Assembly (NCBI GenBank): GCA_965205525.1
Contig: OZ242171.1
Span: 248,001-312,000, forward strand
Source: G965205525 sp965205525
Lineage (GTDB): Bacteria > Pseudomonadota > Gammaproteobacteria > JABABF01
DNA length: 64,000 nt
Direction of reading: 5' to 3'
How positions within the stretch are numbered: position 1 is the stretch's first letter; each line of letters starts with the position of its first letter. Below, in pieces: positions 8,419 through 16,856 of the stretch. Both the position numbers and the translations under genes were made by a program. Under the pieces are notes generated by a model. The model searched no databases and was not told the origin of the DNA. It was given only the letters and a program-made list of their open reading frames with translations.

Positions 8419-9474
8419 GTGCGCATACTTGGTATTGAGACTTCTTGCGATGAGACTGGCATCGCGCTGTATGACAGTGCGGGCGGTGTGCTCGCCGAGT
8501 GTCTGCAAAGCCAGACCGCGCTTCACGCCGACTACGGCGGCGTGGTGCCGGAGCTGGCTTCCCGCGATCACATCCGCCATGTTCTGTCCTTGACTGAGGA
8601 GGTCTTGATCGCAGCGGGTCACGCGTTGGGCCAGGATGAAGCGGCGGCGCCAGACGGCATTGCCTACACGGCTGGCCCCGGCCTGGCTGGGGCACTGCTG
8701 GCCGGGGCCTGCTTTGCCCGCGCCCTGGCCTATGCCCGAGGACTGCCCGCCATCGGGGTCCACCACATGGAGGGGCACCTGCTGGCGGTTATGCTGGAAG
8801 AGTCTCCCCCGACTTTCCCTTTTGCTGCTCTCCTGGTTTCCGGCGGGCATACACAGCTGCTGCAGGCCGACGGTTTGGGGCGCTATCGTCTCCTGGGTGA
8901 TACGCTGGATGATGCGGCGGGGGAGGCCTTTGACAAGGTGGCGCGCATGCTGGGACTCAGCTATCCCGGCGGGCCGGCGGTGGCACATTTAGCAGAGAAA
9001 GGGGATCCGCAGCGTTTTGACTTTCCTCGCCCGATGACCGAGCGTCCCGGCTTGGATTTCAGCTTTAGCGGCCTCAAGACTGCCCTGATGAATACCGTCC
9101 GAAAAGAACGTGCAAGGGAGGGCAGCCTGTCGCCGCAAACCGCGGCGGACATCGCCGCCTCTTTCCAGGAGGCAGTGGTGGATACCCTGACTAAGAAATG
9201 CCTTTCCGCTCTGTCGGACACCGGTCTCGGCACCTTGGTGGTGGCCGGCGGGGTAGGGGCCAACCGCCGCCTTCGGCAGTCCTTGGAATCCGCCCTTGCA
9301 CAGAGGGGGATCTGCCTGCGCTATCCTCGTCCCGCCCTGTGCACGGATAACGGTGCCATGATCGCCTACGCGGGCTGCCGCCGTCTGTCTGCCGGCCAGG
9401 AGGACAGCCTGGCGGTCGCCGTGCGACCCCGGTGGTCCTTGACCGAGCTTGCTCCTCCCCCCGGGCACAGTTGA
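8419..9474 (+). CDS. tsaD: tRNA N6-adenosine threonylcarbamoyltransferase
   Basis: TsaD, with TsaB and TsaE, transfers threonylcarbamoyl to A37 of tRNAs reading ANN codons. The 351-residue product begins MRILGIETSCDETG, the family hallmark, from a GTG start. Further matches are the metal-binding 'HHMEGHLLAV', 'LVSGGHTQLL', 'LDDAAGEAFDKVARML', 'PGGPAVAHLAEKG' and 'VVAGGVGANRRLR'. Length is normal. It is the first gene of a plus-strand run followed nine nt later by folB. There is no obvious Shine-Dalgarno before the GTG, but no other start preserves the N-terminus. Confidence 0.97.
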   Translation: MRILGIETSCDETGIALYDSAGGVLAECLQSQTALHADYGGVVPELASRDHIRHVLSLTEEVLIAAGHALGQDEAAAPDGIAYTAGPGLAGALLAGACFARALAYARGLPAIGVHHMEGHLLAVMLEESPPTFPFAALLVSGGHTQLLQADGLGRYRLLGDTLDDAAGEAFDKVARMLGLSYPGGPAVAHLAEKGDPQRFDFPRPMTERPGLDFSFSGLKTALMNTVRKERAREGSLSPQTAADIAASFQEAVVDTLTKKCLSALSDTGLGTLVVAGGVGANRRLRQSLESALAQRGICLRYPRPALCTDNGAMIAYAGCRRLSAGQEDSLAVAVRPRWSLTELAPPPGHS

Positions 9475-9482
9475 GCAGCGCC

Positions 9483-9842
9483 ATGGACATCGTTTATATT
9501 CGCGACCTGCAAGTGGAGGCGACCATCGGCATCTTTGATTGGGAGCGGGAAGTGCGCCAGGTAATTTCCCTAGACTTGGAGATGGCCTGTGACATCACTG
9601 CCGCCGCCGCCGATGACGATATTCAGAATGCCTTGGACTACAAGGCGGTGGCCAAGCGTCTGGTCGCCTTCACCGAGAGCAGCAGCTTCCGCTTGGTAGA
9701 GACCTTGGCCGAGCGTTTGGCCGCTCTGGTGCGGGAGGAATTCGGGGTTCCCTGGCTGCGGATCAAGGTCAGCAAGCCCGGGGCATTGCGATGCGCTCGG
9801 GATGCGGGGGTCATCATTGAGCGCGGAGTATTGCCCCCATGA
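9483..9842 (+). CDS. folB: Dihydroneopterin aldolase
   Basis: FolB converts 7,8-dihydroneopterin to 6-hydroxymethyl-7,8-dihydropterin in folate synthesis. The 119-residue product from the ATG at 9483 starts MDIVYIRDLQVEATIGIFDW, typical for the family. It keeps the 'ALDYKAVAKRLV' and 'ETLAERLAALV' segments and the terminal 'IKVSKPGALRCARDAGVIIER'-like strand. A longer reading from 9432 would overlap tsaD and lacks support. Its stop overlaps the folK start (ATGA), giving translational coupling of consecutive pathway steps. Confidence 0.95.
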   Translation: MDIVYIRDLQVEATIGIFDWEREVRQVISLDLEMACDITAAAADDDIQNALDYKAVAKRLVAFTESSSFRLVETLAERLAALVREEFGVPWLRIKVSKPGALRCARDAGVIIERGVLPP

Positions 9843-10324
9843 TCCCCCTGCATATCAGCATGGGCAGCAACATTGAGCGAGGCAAGCATATTCGCAAGGC
9901 CTTGGGCCTGCTCGCCGCTGAACTCAGCGATTTGCGGGTTTCGCCAATTTATGAAAGCGAGGCGGCGGGCTTTACCGGCGATCCTTTCTACAACCTGGTG
10001 GCGGGTGCCGAGACCAGCCGCTCGCTTCCCCAGGCGCTTGCCCTCCTGCGCTCCATTGAGGATCGTTGCGGGCGCTGCCGGGAAGGGCTGAAATTCGGCC
10101 CCCGCACTATGGACTTGGACCTGCTCCTGTACGGCGATTTTGTCGGCACGGTGGAGAATACAGAGCTGCCTCGCCCGGAGATCACCGAGTATTCCTTTAT
10201 CCTGCGTCCTCTGGCTGAGTTGGTTCCAGATGCGCGGCATCCCGTTTCCAAGCGCAGCTGGCGCGAGTTGTGGCAAGCCCACGGCGACAGGGAAGCGGTT
10301 GCTCTGCGGCGGGTATTTCTCTAA
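9839..10324 (+). CDS. folK: 2-amino-4-hydroxy-6-hydroxymethyldihydropteridine pyrophosphokinase
   Basis: HPPK transfers pyrophosphate from ATP to 6-hydroxymethyl-dihydropterin, the step after FolB. The 161-residue product begins MIPLHISMGSNIERGKHIRKA and carries the HPPK signature 'FGPRTMDLDLLLYG', close to the usual GPRTLDLDILLYG, plus 'LPRPEITEYSFILRPLAEL'. Length is normal. It overlaps folB by 4 nt and converges with the pteridine reductase gene, whose end lies only four bases away, so the two stop regions are nearly back to back. Confidence 0.96.
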   Translation: MIPLHISMGSNIERGKHIRKALGLLAAELSDLRVSPIYESEAAGFTGDPFYNLVAGAETSRSLPQALALLRSIEDRCGRCREGLKFGPRTMDLDLLLYGDFVGTVENTELPRPEITEYSFILRPLAELVPDARHPVSKRSWRELWQAHGDREAVALRRVFL

Positions 10325-10328
10325 AGAT

Positions 10329-11054
10329 CTAGCCCCGCAGGTGCCTGCCGCCGTCCACCGGGAGTATCTGTCCAGTCATGTAGGGGGCATTTCCCGCTAG
10401 GAATGCGACCGCTTGGGCAATTTCTTCGGGCAGACCCCAGCGTCCCAGGGGGATGTCCTCTGGCTGCACTGCCTGCGCTCCCTCTCCCGCTTCTGCCGGC
10501 GGCAGTATCGCTCCCGGTGCCACGCAGTTGACCCGCACCTCCGGGGCCAGGTCTAGCGCCAGGGCACGGGTAAAGGCTTCCAGCCCGCCCTTTGCCGCGC
10601 AGTACACCAAGTGCTTGTGAAGCCCTTTTTGGGCATGGATGTCCGACAGATTTACCACTGCGCCCTTTGCCGCACGCAATGCGGGCGCCGTCGCTTGGCA
10701 CAGCATGATCGGAGCCTTCAGGTTGCTCCCCGCCAGTTTGTCCCAATCCTCATCCCTAATGTGGCCGAGAGGAGAGGGGTAAAAGTCAGAGGCGTTGTTA
10801 ACCAGTACATGCAGTCCGTCCCAGCAGGCGATTGCCTCGGCTGCCAGCTCCGCCGCTGCTCCCGTCACCGTCAGGTCGGCCTGTATGCATCGTGCCGAAT
10901 CCTCCCGCACCGCATTTAGTTCTGCTGCCAGAGCCTGTGCATCTCGGACCGATTTTCGGCAGTGCAGAACAACGTGATAGCCGCGCTCGTGCAGGGTGCG
11001 GGCGATGGCAGCCCCGATGCGTCTGGCTGCGCCGGTGACTAGGGCTGCCTTCAT
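10329..11054 (-). CDS. Pteridine reductase (short-chain dehydrogenase)
   Basis: A 241-residue NAD(P)-dependent short-chain dehydrogenase. The N-terminal TGAARRIG glycine motif (7-14) has Arg residues where many SDRs have Gly/Ser, and NNASDFYPSP is the variant of the NNAG motif seen in pteridine reductases (PTR1/FolM type). The catalytic Tyr-Lys appears as 'LVYCAAKGG', and the C-terminus ends in 'MTGQILPVDGGRHLRG'. The convergent neighbours folB and folK fit a role in dihydropterin or dihydrofolate reduction; substrate is inferred. Its start overlaps the cca stop by 4 nt. Confidence 0.85.
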   Translation of the reverse strand: MKAALVTGAARRIGAAIARTLHERGYHVVLHCRKSVRDAQALAAELNAVREDSARCIQADLTVTGAAAELAAEAIACWDGLHVLVNNASDFYPSPLGHIRDEDWDKLAGSNLKAPIMLCQATAPALRAAKGAVVNLSDIHAQKGLHKHLVYCAAKGGLEAFTRALALDLAPEVRVNCVAPGAILPPAEAGEGAQAVQPEDIPLGRWGLPEEIAQAVAFLAGNAPYMTGQILPVDGGRHLRG

Positions 11055-12289
11055 CGTGTCGGCCCGGCTGGCAGCTTCGGCATCTCCTGAATCGCCTGCA
11101 CCCGCGCTTTGCGAATGGCGGTGCCTAATTTTTTGCCTTCCAGTCCCGTCTCCTGCAGAGATTTCGCTGTCACCTGCCGTGCAGCCTGAGCGCAGCTCTG
11201 CAAGTATTCCGCCTGCGGATAATGTTCCTCTTCGTGCCCGGTGCGCCCCCGGGTATCCGCCTTGCAGGCGAGCAGAAAATCACGCAGACGGGAGGGGCGG
11301 CGAAAGGCATCCAGCCCCTCTAGCACCCGCATAATGGTTTCTGCTTTCAGATGGAGGGCCCGATGGCAGTGAGTGTGATAGCGGCTCGCTGCTGCTGCCG
11401 CCAGCCGATAGGCATTCGGCACCTTCAGCCGCTGGCACAGCGCCTCCGTCATGCGCACGCCCCGCTCCTCGTGCCCATGGTGTTTTGGCCACTCGCTTTT
11501 TGGCGTCACTCCTTTGCCGAGGTCGTGGGTGAGAGCGGCAAAGCGCACCACCGGGTCGGTGCTCAGTCGGGCGGCCTGCTCCAGCACCATGAGGATATGG
11601 ATGCCGGTATCCACCTCCGGGTGATATTTTTCCACCTGGGGCACGCCAAACAGCTGTTCCAATTCCGGAAGGATGACTGCCAGCGCGCCGCAACTTCGCA
11701 GCACCCGAAGAAATTCCGCCGGGGCAGCGGCCGCCAGGGCCTTCTCCAGCTCCTGCCATACCCGCTCCGCCGTCAGATGATTGACTTCGCCTTCCTGCAC
11801 CATTTTCTCCATCAGGGTCAGGGTTTCCTCGGCGACCCGAAAACCCGCCGGCTGCAGTTCTGCCGCAAACCGCGCTGTCCGCAGGATGCGCACCGGGTCT
11901 TCTGCAAAAGCCGGGGATACATGGCGCAGTATTCGTGCCTTTAAATCCCGCTGTCCTCCCATCGGGTCAATCAGCTGCCCAGATGCATCCATGGCAATGG
12001 CGTTGACCGTCAAATCGCGCCGCGTCAGGTCCTGTGCCAGCGTGACCGTCCGCTCTGCATGGAAAACAAACCCCCGGTATCCCGGACCTGTTTTGCGCTC
12101 GGTGCGCGCCAGGGCGTATTCCTCCCCGGTATCCGGGTGCAGGAAGACCGGGAAATCCCGCCCCACGGGACGAAAGCCCCGCGCCTGCATTTCCTCTGCG
12201 GTGCTCCCCACCACGACCCAGTCCCGCTCTTTGATCGGCAGGCCGAGCAGCTGGCTGCGGACCGCGCCGCCCACCAGATAGGTTTTCAT
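11051..12289 (-). CDS. cca: Multifunctional CCA tRNA nucleotidyltransferase
   Basis: Adds or repairs the 3'-CCA end of tRNAs without a template. The 412-residue protein starts MKTYLVGGAVRSQLLGLPIK, carries the catalytic 'RDWVVVG' and 'RDLTVNAIAMDASGQLIDP' blocks of class II enzymes, and has an HD-domain motif ALTHDLGKGVTP in the C-terminal half. The HD domain marks the gammaproteobacterial type that also has phosphatase/phosphodiesterase activity. It overlaps apaH upstream and the pteridine reductase downstream by 4 nt each, so all three are probably translated in series. Confidence 0.96.
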   Translation of the reverse strand: MKTYLVGGAVRSQLLGLPIKERDWVVVGSTAEEMQARGFRPVGRDFPVFLHPDTGEEYALARTERKTGPGYRGFVFHAERTVTLAQDLTRRDLTVNAIAMDASGQLIDPMGGQRDLKARILRHVSPAFAEDPVRILRTARFAAELQPAGFRVAEETLTLMEKMVQEGEVNHLTAERVWQELEKALAAAAPAEFLRVLRSCGALAVILPELEQLFGVPQVEKYHPEVDTGIHILMVLEQAARLSTDPVVRFAALTHDLGKGVTPKSEWPKHHGHEERGVRMTEALCQRLKVPNAYRLAAAAASRYHTHCHRALHLKAETIMRVLEGLDAFRRPSRLRDFLLACKADTRGRTGHEEEHYPQAEYLQSCAQAARQVTAKSLQETGLEGKKLGTAIRKARVQAIQEMPKLPAGPTR

Positions 12290-13107
12290 CTCATCGTCTC
12301 GCCGCAGTTGTATTCAAAGCTGCGCTCGTCCTCCAGGCGCAGGCAGCGAAGACGATGTCCCCACACGCACCCGGTGTCTAGGGCGTAGACATTTTCTGCG
12401 TCGGCTTGTCCCTGCAGTGCGGCCCAGTGGCCGAACAGAATCCGCTGCTGCCGAGTTTTGCGCCCCGGGTGCGCAAACCAGGCGCGGTAGCCCGGGGGCG
12501 CCTCCTCCGCGCGCCCCTGAAATGATGAGAGCAGCTGACCCTCGGCGGTGCAGATTCGCATTCGGGTCAGATAGTTGGTGATGAGCCGCAGTCGTTCTGT
12601 GCCGTCCAAGCTGTCATCCCACATGGTCGGCATGTCGCCGTACATCTCTGCCAGGAAGACATCGCAGTCTTCCCCCCGCAGGGCTGTCTCCACCTCCCGC
12701 GCCCGCGCTTCTGCCTCCTCCAGGTCCCACTGGGGGGGGATCCCCGCATGCACCAGAATCCAATTTTCTTTTTTCGCCCGCAGCAGGAGCGGTTGCTGCC
12801 GGAGCCAGTCCAGAAGCTCTTGGCAGTCCGGGGCTGCCAGCACCTCCCCCAGAGTGTCCGAGGGATAGGCGTGCTGTCGGCCCCGCGCCCGGGCCAGCAG
12901 GTGCAGGTCGTGATTGCCGAGCACGGTGCGGGCCCGGGGGGCCATGCTGCGCAGAAAACGCAGCACCTCCAGCGAGCGGGGGCCGCGATTGACGAGATCT
13001 CCCGAGGCCCACAGGGTGTCTTTAGCGGGGTCAAAACGCACCTGTTCCAGCAGCCGGCAGAGCGGCTGGTAGCAGCCTTGGATGTCTCCGACGGCATACG
13101 TTGCCAT
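12286..13107 (-). CDS. apaH: Bis(5'-nucleosyl)-tetraphosphatase, symmetrical
   Basis: ApaH hydrolyses Ap4A to two ADP and also removes Np4 caps from RNA. From the ATG at 13107 the 273-residue product starts MATYAVGDIQGCYQPLCRLL. It holds the metallophosphatase motifs GDIQG, 'GDLVNRGPRSLEVL' and 'GNHDLHLLARARG'. An upstream in-frame extension to 13230 has no family support and is rejected. It follows apaG after a 279-nt gap, in the usual rsmA-apaG-apaH order. Confidence 0.96.
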   Translation of the reverse strand: MATYAVGDIQGCYQPLCRLLEQVRFDPAKDTLWASGDLVNRGPRSLEVLRFLRSMAPRARTVLGNHDLHLLARARGRQHAYPSDTLGEVLAAPDCQELLDWLRQQPLLLRAKKENWILVHAGIPPQWDLEEAEARAREVETALRGEDCDVFLAEMYGDMPTMWDDSLDGTERLRLITNYLTRMRICTAEGQLLSSFQGRAEEAPPGYRAWFAHPGRKTRQQRILFGHWAALQGQADAENVYALDTGCVWGHRLRCLRLEDERSFEYNCGETMR

Positions 13108-13386
13108 CAGGACGGATTCCCCGGTGACATGAAAAAAATGTTCAAGAAATAGGTGCGGCCCGGGAGGTGGGTTCGGCACAGGTCCGCCTGTCTCACCGGG
13201 CGGCGCAAAGGCTGCCCGGGGCTCTTGCACACAGCGGCTGCCCGTGCTCGCCGGCAGAGCGGTCGGGACGGCACCTCTGTACCGGCGGTAAAAAAATAGG
13301 CACAGCGGGTGAGGGCGGGATCTGACATCTAGGTGGCGGCGGGCGGCGGGAGGGAGATTGGCTCGGTGATGAGGCGTTTGGGTGTG
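13108..13386 (-). other. 279-nt gap between apaG and apaH
   Basis: GC-rich stretch with no credible gene on either strand. A 73-codon minus-strand frame here is Cys/Arg-rich and resembles nothing, so I leave it out. No strong hairpin or promoter hexamer pair was found. The gap is unusual because apaG and apaH are normally close together. Confidence 0.5.
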
Positions 13387-13764
13387 TCAGTGCAGAGATT
13401 GGAGACATTCCAGCGAGAACTCTGGAATCGGCACTTCCATCTTTTCCCCGGAAGAGCGGGTCATCTCGTAGTGGCCAGTCATAAAGCCGAGAGCAGTTTC
13501 CAAGAGTGTGCCGCTGGTATAGCGAAAGAATGCGCCGGCTGCGATGACAGGCTGCTGTCCCACCACGCCTTTGCCGCGCACTTCCCACTGCTTGCCGCTG
13601 CCGTTGGTAATTTTCCAGTACCGGTTCAGAAGCTGTACCGACTCCTGTCCCCGATTGGTGATGGTGACGGTGTAGGCGAAGGCATAGTGATTTTTTTCAG
13701 GTGCCGACTCGGTTTCCAGATAGCGGCTTTCTACCTGTACCAGGATATCGTCGGGAGAGATCAT
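13387..13764 (-). CDS. apaG: ApaG protein
   Basis: A 125-residue single-domain Ig-like beta protein of the ApaG/DUF525 family, linked genetically to ApaH and Co2+ resistance; its molecular role is not settled. The family pattern is clear: 'HYAFAYTVTITNRG', 'LLNRYWKITNGSGK', 'VRGKGVVGQQPVIAAGAFFRYTSG' (in two parts) and 'MTGHYEM'. Its ATG overlaps the rsmA stop by 4 nt, keeping the conserved rsmA-apaG coupling. Confidence 0.95.
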   Translation of the reverse strand: MISPDDILVQVESRYLETESAPEKNHYAFAYTVTITNRGQESVQLLNRYWKITNGSGKQWEVRGKGVVGQQPVIAAGAFFRYTSGTLLETALGFMTGHYEMTRSSGEKMEVPIPEFSLECLQSLH

Positions 13765-14570
13765 TGCAGTGTTTCGGCCCCGGCCTCTCGCTGCAGTATT
13801 GCTCTGCTGATGGCCCGAAATGCCGCCAGATCCAGCTGCTCTGCCCGGTGACCCGGATCAATGCCGATTGCCACCAGCTCCTCGGCGGAAATCAGGCTCT
13901 CTAGCGAGCGGCGCAGGGTTTTACGGCGCTCGCCGAAGGCATTTCGCAGCACACATGAAATTTTCTGGATCTCTTGCAGCGGAAACGGCTGTGCGTGGGG
14001 CTCTAGGCGGAGCACGGCGGAGTGCACCGCTGGGGGCGGTCGGAAAGCCCCGGGGCGCACTAGGAATAACCGGCGAATTTCTTGACAATATATCTGCACC
14101 ATCACGCTGAGACGCCCGTAGCTGCGCCGGCCCGGGGCCGCGGTGATGCGCTCGGCCATCTCCCGCTGCACCATCAGGTGCAGGTCTTTTGGCTTTTTAT
14201 TCATCGCAAGGAGGCGCAGCACCAGAGGGGCTGAGATATTGTAGGGCAGGTTGCTCGCCACTCTGAGGGGCTGGCCCTGACTGATGGCATCAAAGTCAAA
14301 GCGGAGGGCATCCCCCTCGTGCAGGGTAAAGCGCGGCTCGCCGGCGAATTGCTGACGCAGCATTCGCGCCAGATCCCGATCCACTTCTACCGCGTGCACT
14401 TCTGCGCCGCTCTCCACGAGCGGCCGGGTGAGGGCCCCCTCTCCGGGGCCGATCTCCAGCACTCGCTCTCCCGGTCTCGGCGCCACCTCTTTCAGCAGGC
14501 GGCGGATCGTGCCCGGGTCGTGCAGAAAGTGCTGCCCGAAACGCTTGCGGGGGCGGTGCTTTTTATTCAT
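13761..14570 (-). CDS. rsmA: 16S rRNA dimethyladenosine transferase
   Basis: RsmA (KsgA) dimethylates A1518 and A1519 of 16S rRNA late in 30S assembly. From the ATG at 14570 the 269-residue product starts MNKKHRPRKRFGQHFLHDPG, the family N-terminus. It contains the SAM-binding 'VLEIGPGEGALTRPL' and the catalytic NLPYNISAPL. The upstream extension to 14633 is antisense-like and rejected. It overlaps pdxA by 8 nt and apaG by 4 nt in the standard surA-pdxA-rsmA-apaG order. Confidence 0.97.
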   Translation of the reverse strand: MNKKHRPRKRFGQHFLHDPGTIRRLLKEVAPRPGERVLEIGPGEGALTRPLVESGAEVHAVEVDRDLARMLRQQFAGEPRFTLHEGDALRFDFDAISQGQPLRVASNLPYNISAPLVLRLLAMNKKPKDLHLMVQREMAERITAAPGRRSYGRLSVMVQIYCQEIRRLFLVRPGAFRPPPAVHSAVLRLEPHAQPFPLQEIQKISCVLRNAFGERRKTLRRSLESLISAEELVAIGIDPGHRAEQLDLAAFRAISRAILQREAGAETLQ

Positions 14571-15549
14571 GGGGCCGCTGCTGTCCCGCCAGCTCTGCCG
14601 CCATGCGCAGCGCTGCCCGCAGACTGCCGGCATCGGCCCCTCCCTTGCCCGCGCAGTCCAGCGCCGTGCCGTGGTCCACCGAGACTCGCAGAATCGGCAG
14701 GCCCAGCGTGATATTCACGGCGCGGCCAAAGCCCACATGCTTGAGCACGGGCAGCCCCTGGTCGTGGTACATGGCGAACACCGCGTCCGTCTCTGCCAGC
14801 TGTGCGGGCCTGAAAAGGGTGTCCGCTGCCAGGGGGCCTCTGAGATCCATGCCCTCCGCCCGCAGGGCCTCTAAGCAGGGGGAGATGATCTCAATCTCTT
14901 CCCGGCCCAGGCTGCCGTCCTCGCCGGCATGGGGATTGAGTCCGGCCACTAGGATGCGGGGCTCGGCGATTCCAAATTGCATCTGCAGTCCCCGGTGCAG
15001 CACCCGCAGACGCTGCTCCAGACCGTCTCTGGTAATGGCTGCCGGCACCTCCCGCAGGGGGAGATGAGTGGTGGCCAGCGCCACTCGCAGGTCCCCTGCC
15101 GCCAAAAGCATCACCGGTGTCTCGGTGCCGGTGATTTCCGCCAAGAACTCCGTGTGTCCCCGGAAGGGAATGCCGGCCCGAACTAAAATCCCCTTGTGCA
15201 CCGGCCCGGTGACCAAGGCCTGGCAGTGCTCCATCTGGCACAGCTCCGTCCCCCGGCGCAGACACTCCAGCACATAGGGGGCATTGCCCTTCTCCAGCCG
15301 GCCCGGTCGCACCTGTACGGGTGCCTGTATGGGCAGCACGGACAGGCAGCCTGCCTCCCGGCAAAGCGGTGCCTCGGGCTCCACCACCGCCTTCAGCTGC
15401 AGGGGCAGACCCAGCTGCTCGGCCCGTGCCGCCAGCACTTCCGGGTCCGCGATTGCCAGGAGGGCGTTTTTGCGTTCCTCTGATGCCAGCTGCGCGATCA
15501 GGTCAGGACCGATGCCCGCCGGCTCTCCCGGTGTGAAGGCAATGCGCAC
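14563..15549 (-). CDS. pdxA: 4-hydroxythreonine-4-phosphate dehydrogenase
   Basis: PdxA oxidises 4-phosphohydroxy-L-threonine in pyridoxal phosphate synthesis. I choose the GTG at 15549, seven nt after the surA stop, giving 328 residues and the normal start VRIAFTPGEPAGIGPDLI. An ATG at 15576 or 15636 would overlap surA. Motifs include 'PFRGHTEFLAEITG', 'LATTHLPLREVPAAIT', 'GLNPHAGEDGSLGREE' and 'AMYHDQGLPVLKHVGFG' with the metal-binding histidines. Substrate and metal roles follow from the family. Confidence 0.95.
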   Translation of the reverse strand: MRIAFTPGEPAGIGPDLIAQLASEERKNALLAIADPEVLAARAEQLGLPLQLKAVVEPEAPLCREAGCLSVLPIQAPVQVRPGRLEKGNAPYVLECLRRGTELCQMEHCQALVTGPVHKGILVRAGIPFRGHTEFLAEITGTETPVMLLAAGDLRVALATTHLPLREVPAAITRDGLEQRLRVLHRGLQMQFGIAEPRILVAGLNPHAGEDGSLGREEIEIISPCLEALRAEGMDLRGPLAADTLFRPAQLAETDAVFAMYHDQGLPVLKHVGFGRAVNITLGLPILRVSVDHGTALDCAGKGGADAGSLRAALRMAAELAGQQRPHE

Positions 15550-15556
15550 CGCTGCG

Positions 15557-16849
15557 TCATTCCCGGAGCTCCACATAGGCCTCATCTCGTATTTCGTCCA
15601 GCCAAGCGGATAATTCCTCCTTGTACTTGCGCTCAAAAAGGATATTCTGAGCCCTGCTTTTAATCCTCTCTTGCGCCACGTTTTTCTCGCGCCGTTTTAG
15701 GACCTGCAGAATATGCCAGCCGTTGGCGCCCCGGAACACCTCGCTCAGGGTGCCCTCGGGGGTGGCGTCCATCACCTCTTCAAAGGCGGGTTCCAAGTCT
15801 CCTGGGCTGACCCAGTCCAAGTCGCCCCCCGCCCGCCGGGAGCCCGGGTCATCGGAATAGATCTGAGCTGACTCACTGAAGTCCTTGCCGTTAAGAATCT
15901 GCCGGCGCACATCCTTCAGCGTCTGCAGGGTGCGCTCGGCAGAGCGGATGACGGAGGGCTGCATGAGAATGTGACGCACTTGAGTCTGCTGTACGAGCTG
16001 CTCGCGCCCGCCGCGCTTGTCTAGCAGCTGCACCAGGTGCAGCCCGCTCGCATTCTGCATCGGCCCGGTCGCGTCTCCTTTTGCCATGCCCGCCACTTCC
16101 CCCGCGACCAGGGTGGGCACCTCGGCTGCGGTCCGCCAGCCCAAGTCCAGTGTGCGCAGGGTGTATCCCTCCTCTGTCTGCTCCCCCGTCGCCGGCGGGT
16201 TTTCGCCCTTCTGCAGCCCCTCTTTCAATTTCTCCATGTAGAGACGAGCCGCCGCCAGACCCGCTTCCGGGGCGTTTTCCTCCAGCGGCAGGTGCAGATG
16301 CAGCAGGCGGTACTCTGCCTCGTACAGCGGCTGACCTTCCTCCGAGGCCAGGAAGCGCTCCACCTCCGCCTCGCTCAGCTGCACCCGGCGGCGCACGCTT
16401 CCTCGCTGCACCTCTTCAATGATCATCTGCTTTCGCAGCTGGGAGCGGACCTGGCGGTAGGAGCGTCCCTCTCCCTCCAGGGACTGACGCAGCGTCTCCA
16501 GATTGAGACCCTGTCGGGCCGCCATGGATTCCATCATGCTGCTGAGCTCTTCATCGCTGATCTGCACGCCGGCATGCTCGCCGCGCTGCAGCTGCAGGCT
16601 GTCTAAAATCATGCCGGCTAACACCTGCTTCTCCAAGATCTGTGCCGACGGCAGATCGGTGCCCTGAGCCTCCAGGCGGTGGCGCACTGCCTGCACCTGC
16701 TCCTCCAGATCGCTCTCTAAGAGGGCAGATTCTTCCACCACGGCGATCACCCGGTCTAAGACCTCCACCGCTCCGATCGCCCCCGGCAGGGCGAGCAGGA
16801 CGACTGCGAGAGTCCTGTTGATTTTCTTTAAGCTGTTCATCTTTTGCAT
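15557..16849 (-). CDS. surA: Periplasmic chaperone and peptidyl-prolyl isomerase
   Basis: SurA escorts unfolded outer-membrane proteins, LptD among them, across the periplasm to BAM. The 430-residue precursor has a signal peptide (about 1-27, ending PGAIGA), the N-terminal chaperone region, and two parvulin domains. The second parvulin shows 'FSESAQIYSDDPGSRRAGGD' followed by 'GWHILQVL'. It lies between lptD (7 nt upstream) and pdxA, the widely conserved order, so the chaperone is co-expressed with its client. Confidence 0.96.
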   Translation of the reverse strand: MQKMNSLKKINRTLAVVLLALPGAIGAVEVLDRVIAVVEESALLESDLEEQVQAVRHRLEAQGTDLPSAQILEKQVLAGMILDSLQLQRGEHAGVQISDEELSSMMESMAARQGLNLETLRQSLEGEGRSYRQVRSQLRKQMIIEEVQRGSVRRRVQLSEAEVERFLASEEGQPLYEAEYRLLHLHLPLEENAPEAGLAAARLYMEKLKEGLQKGENPPATGEQTEEGYTLRTLDLGWRTAAEVPTLVAGEVAGMAKGDATGPMQNASGLHLVQLLDKRGGREQLVQQTQVRHILMQPSVIRSAERTLQTLKDVRRQILNGKDFSESAQIYSDDPGSRRAGGDLDWVSPGDLEPAFEEVMDATPEGTLSEVFRGANGWHILQVLKRREKNVAQERIKSRAQNILFERKYKEELSAWLDEIRDEAYVELRE

Positions 16850-16856
16850 ATGTATT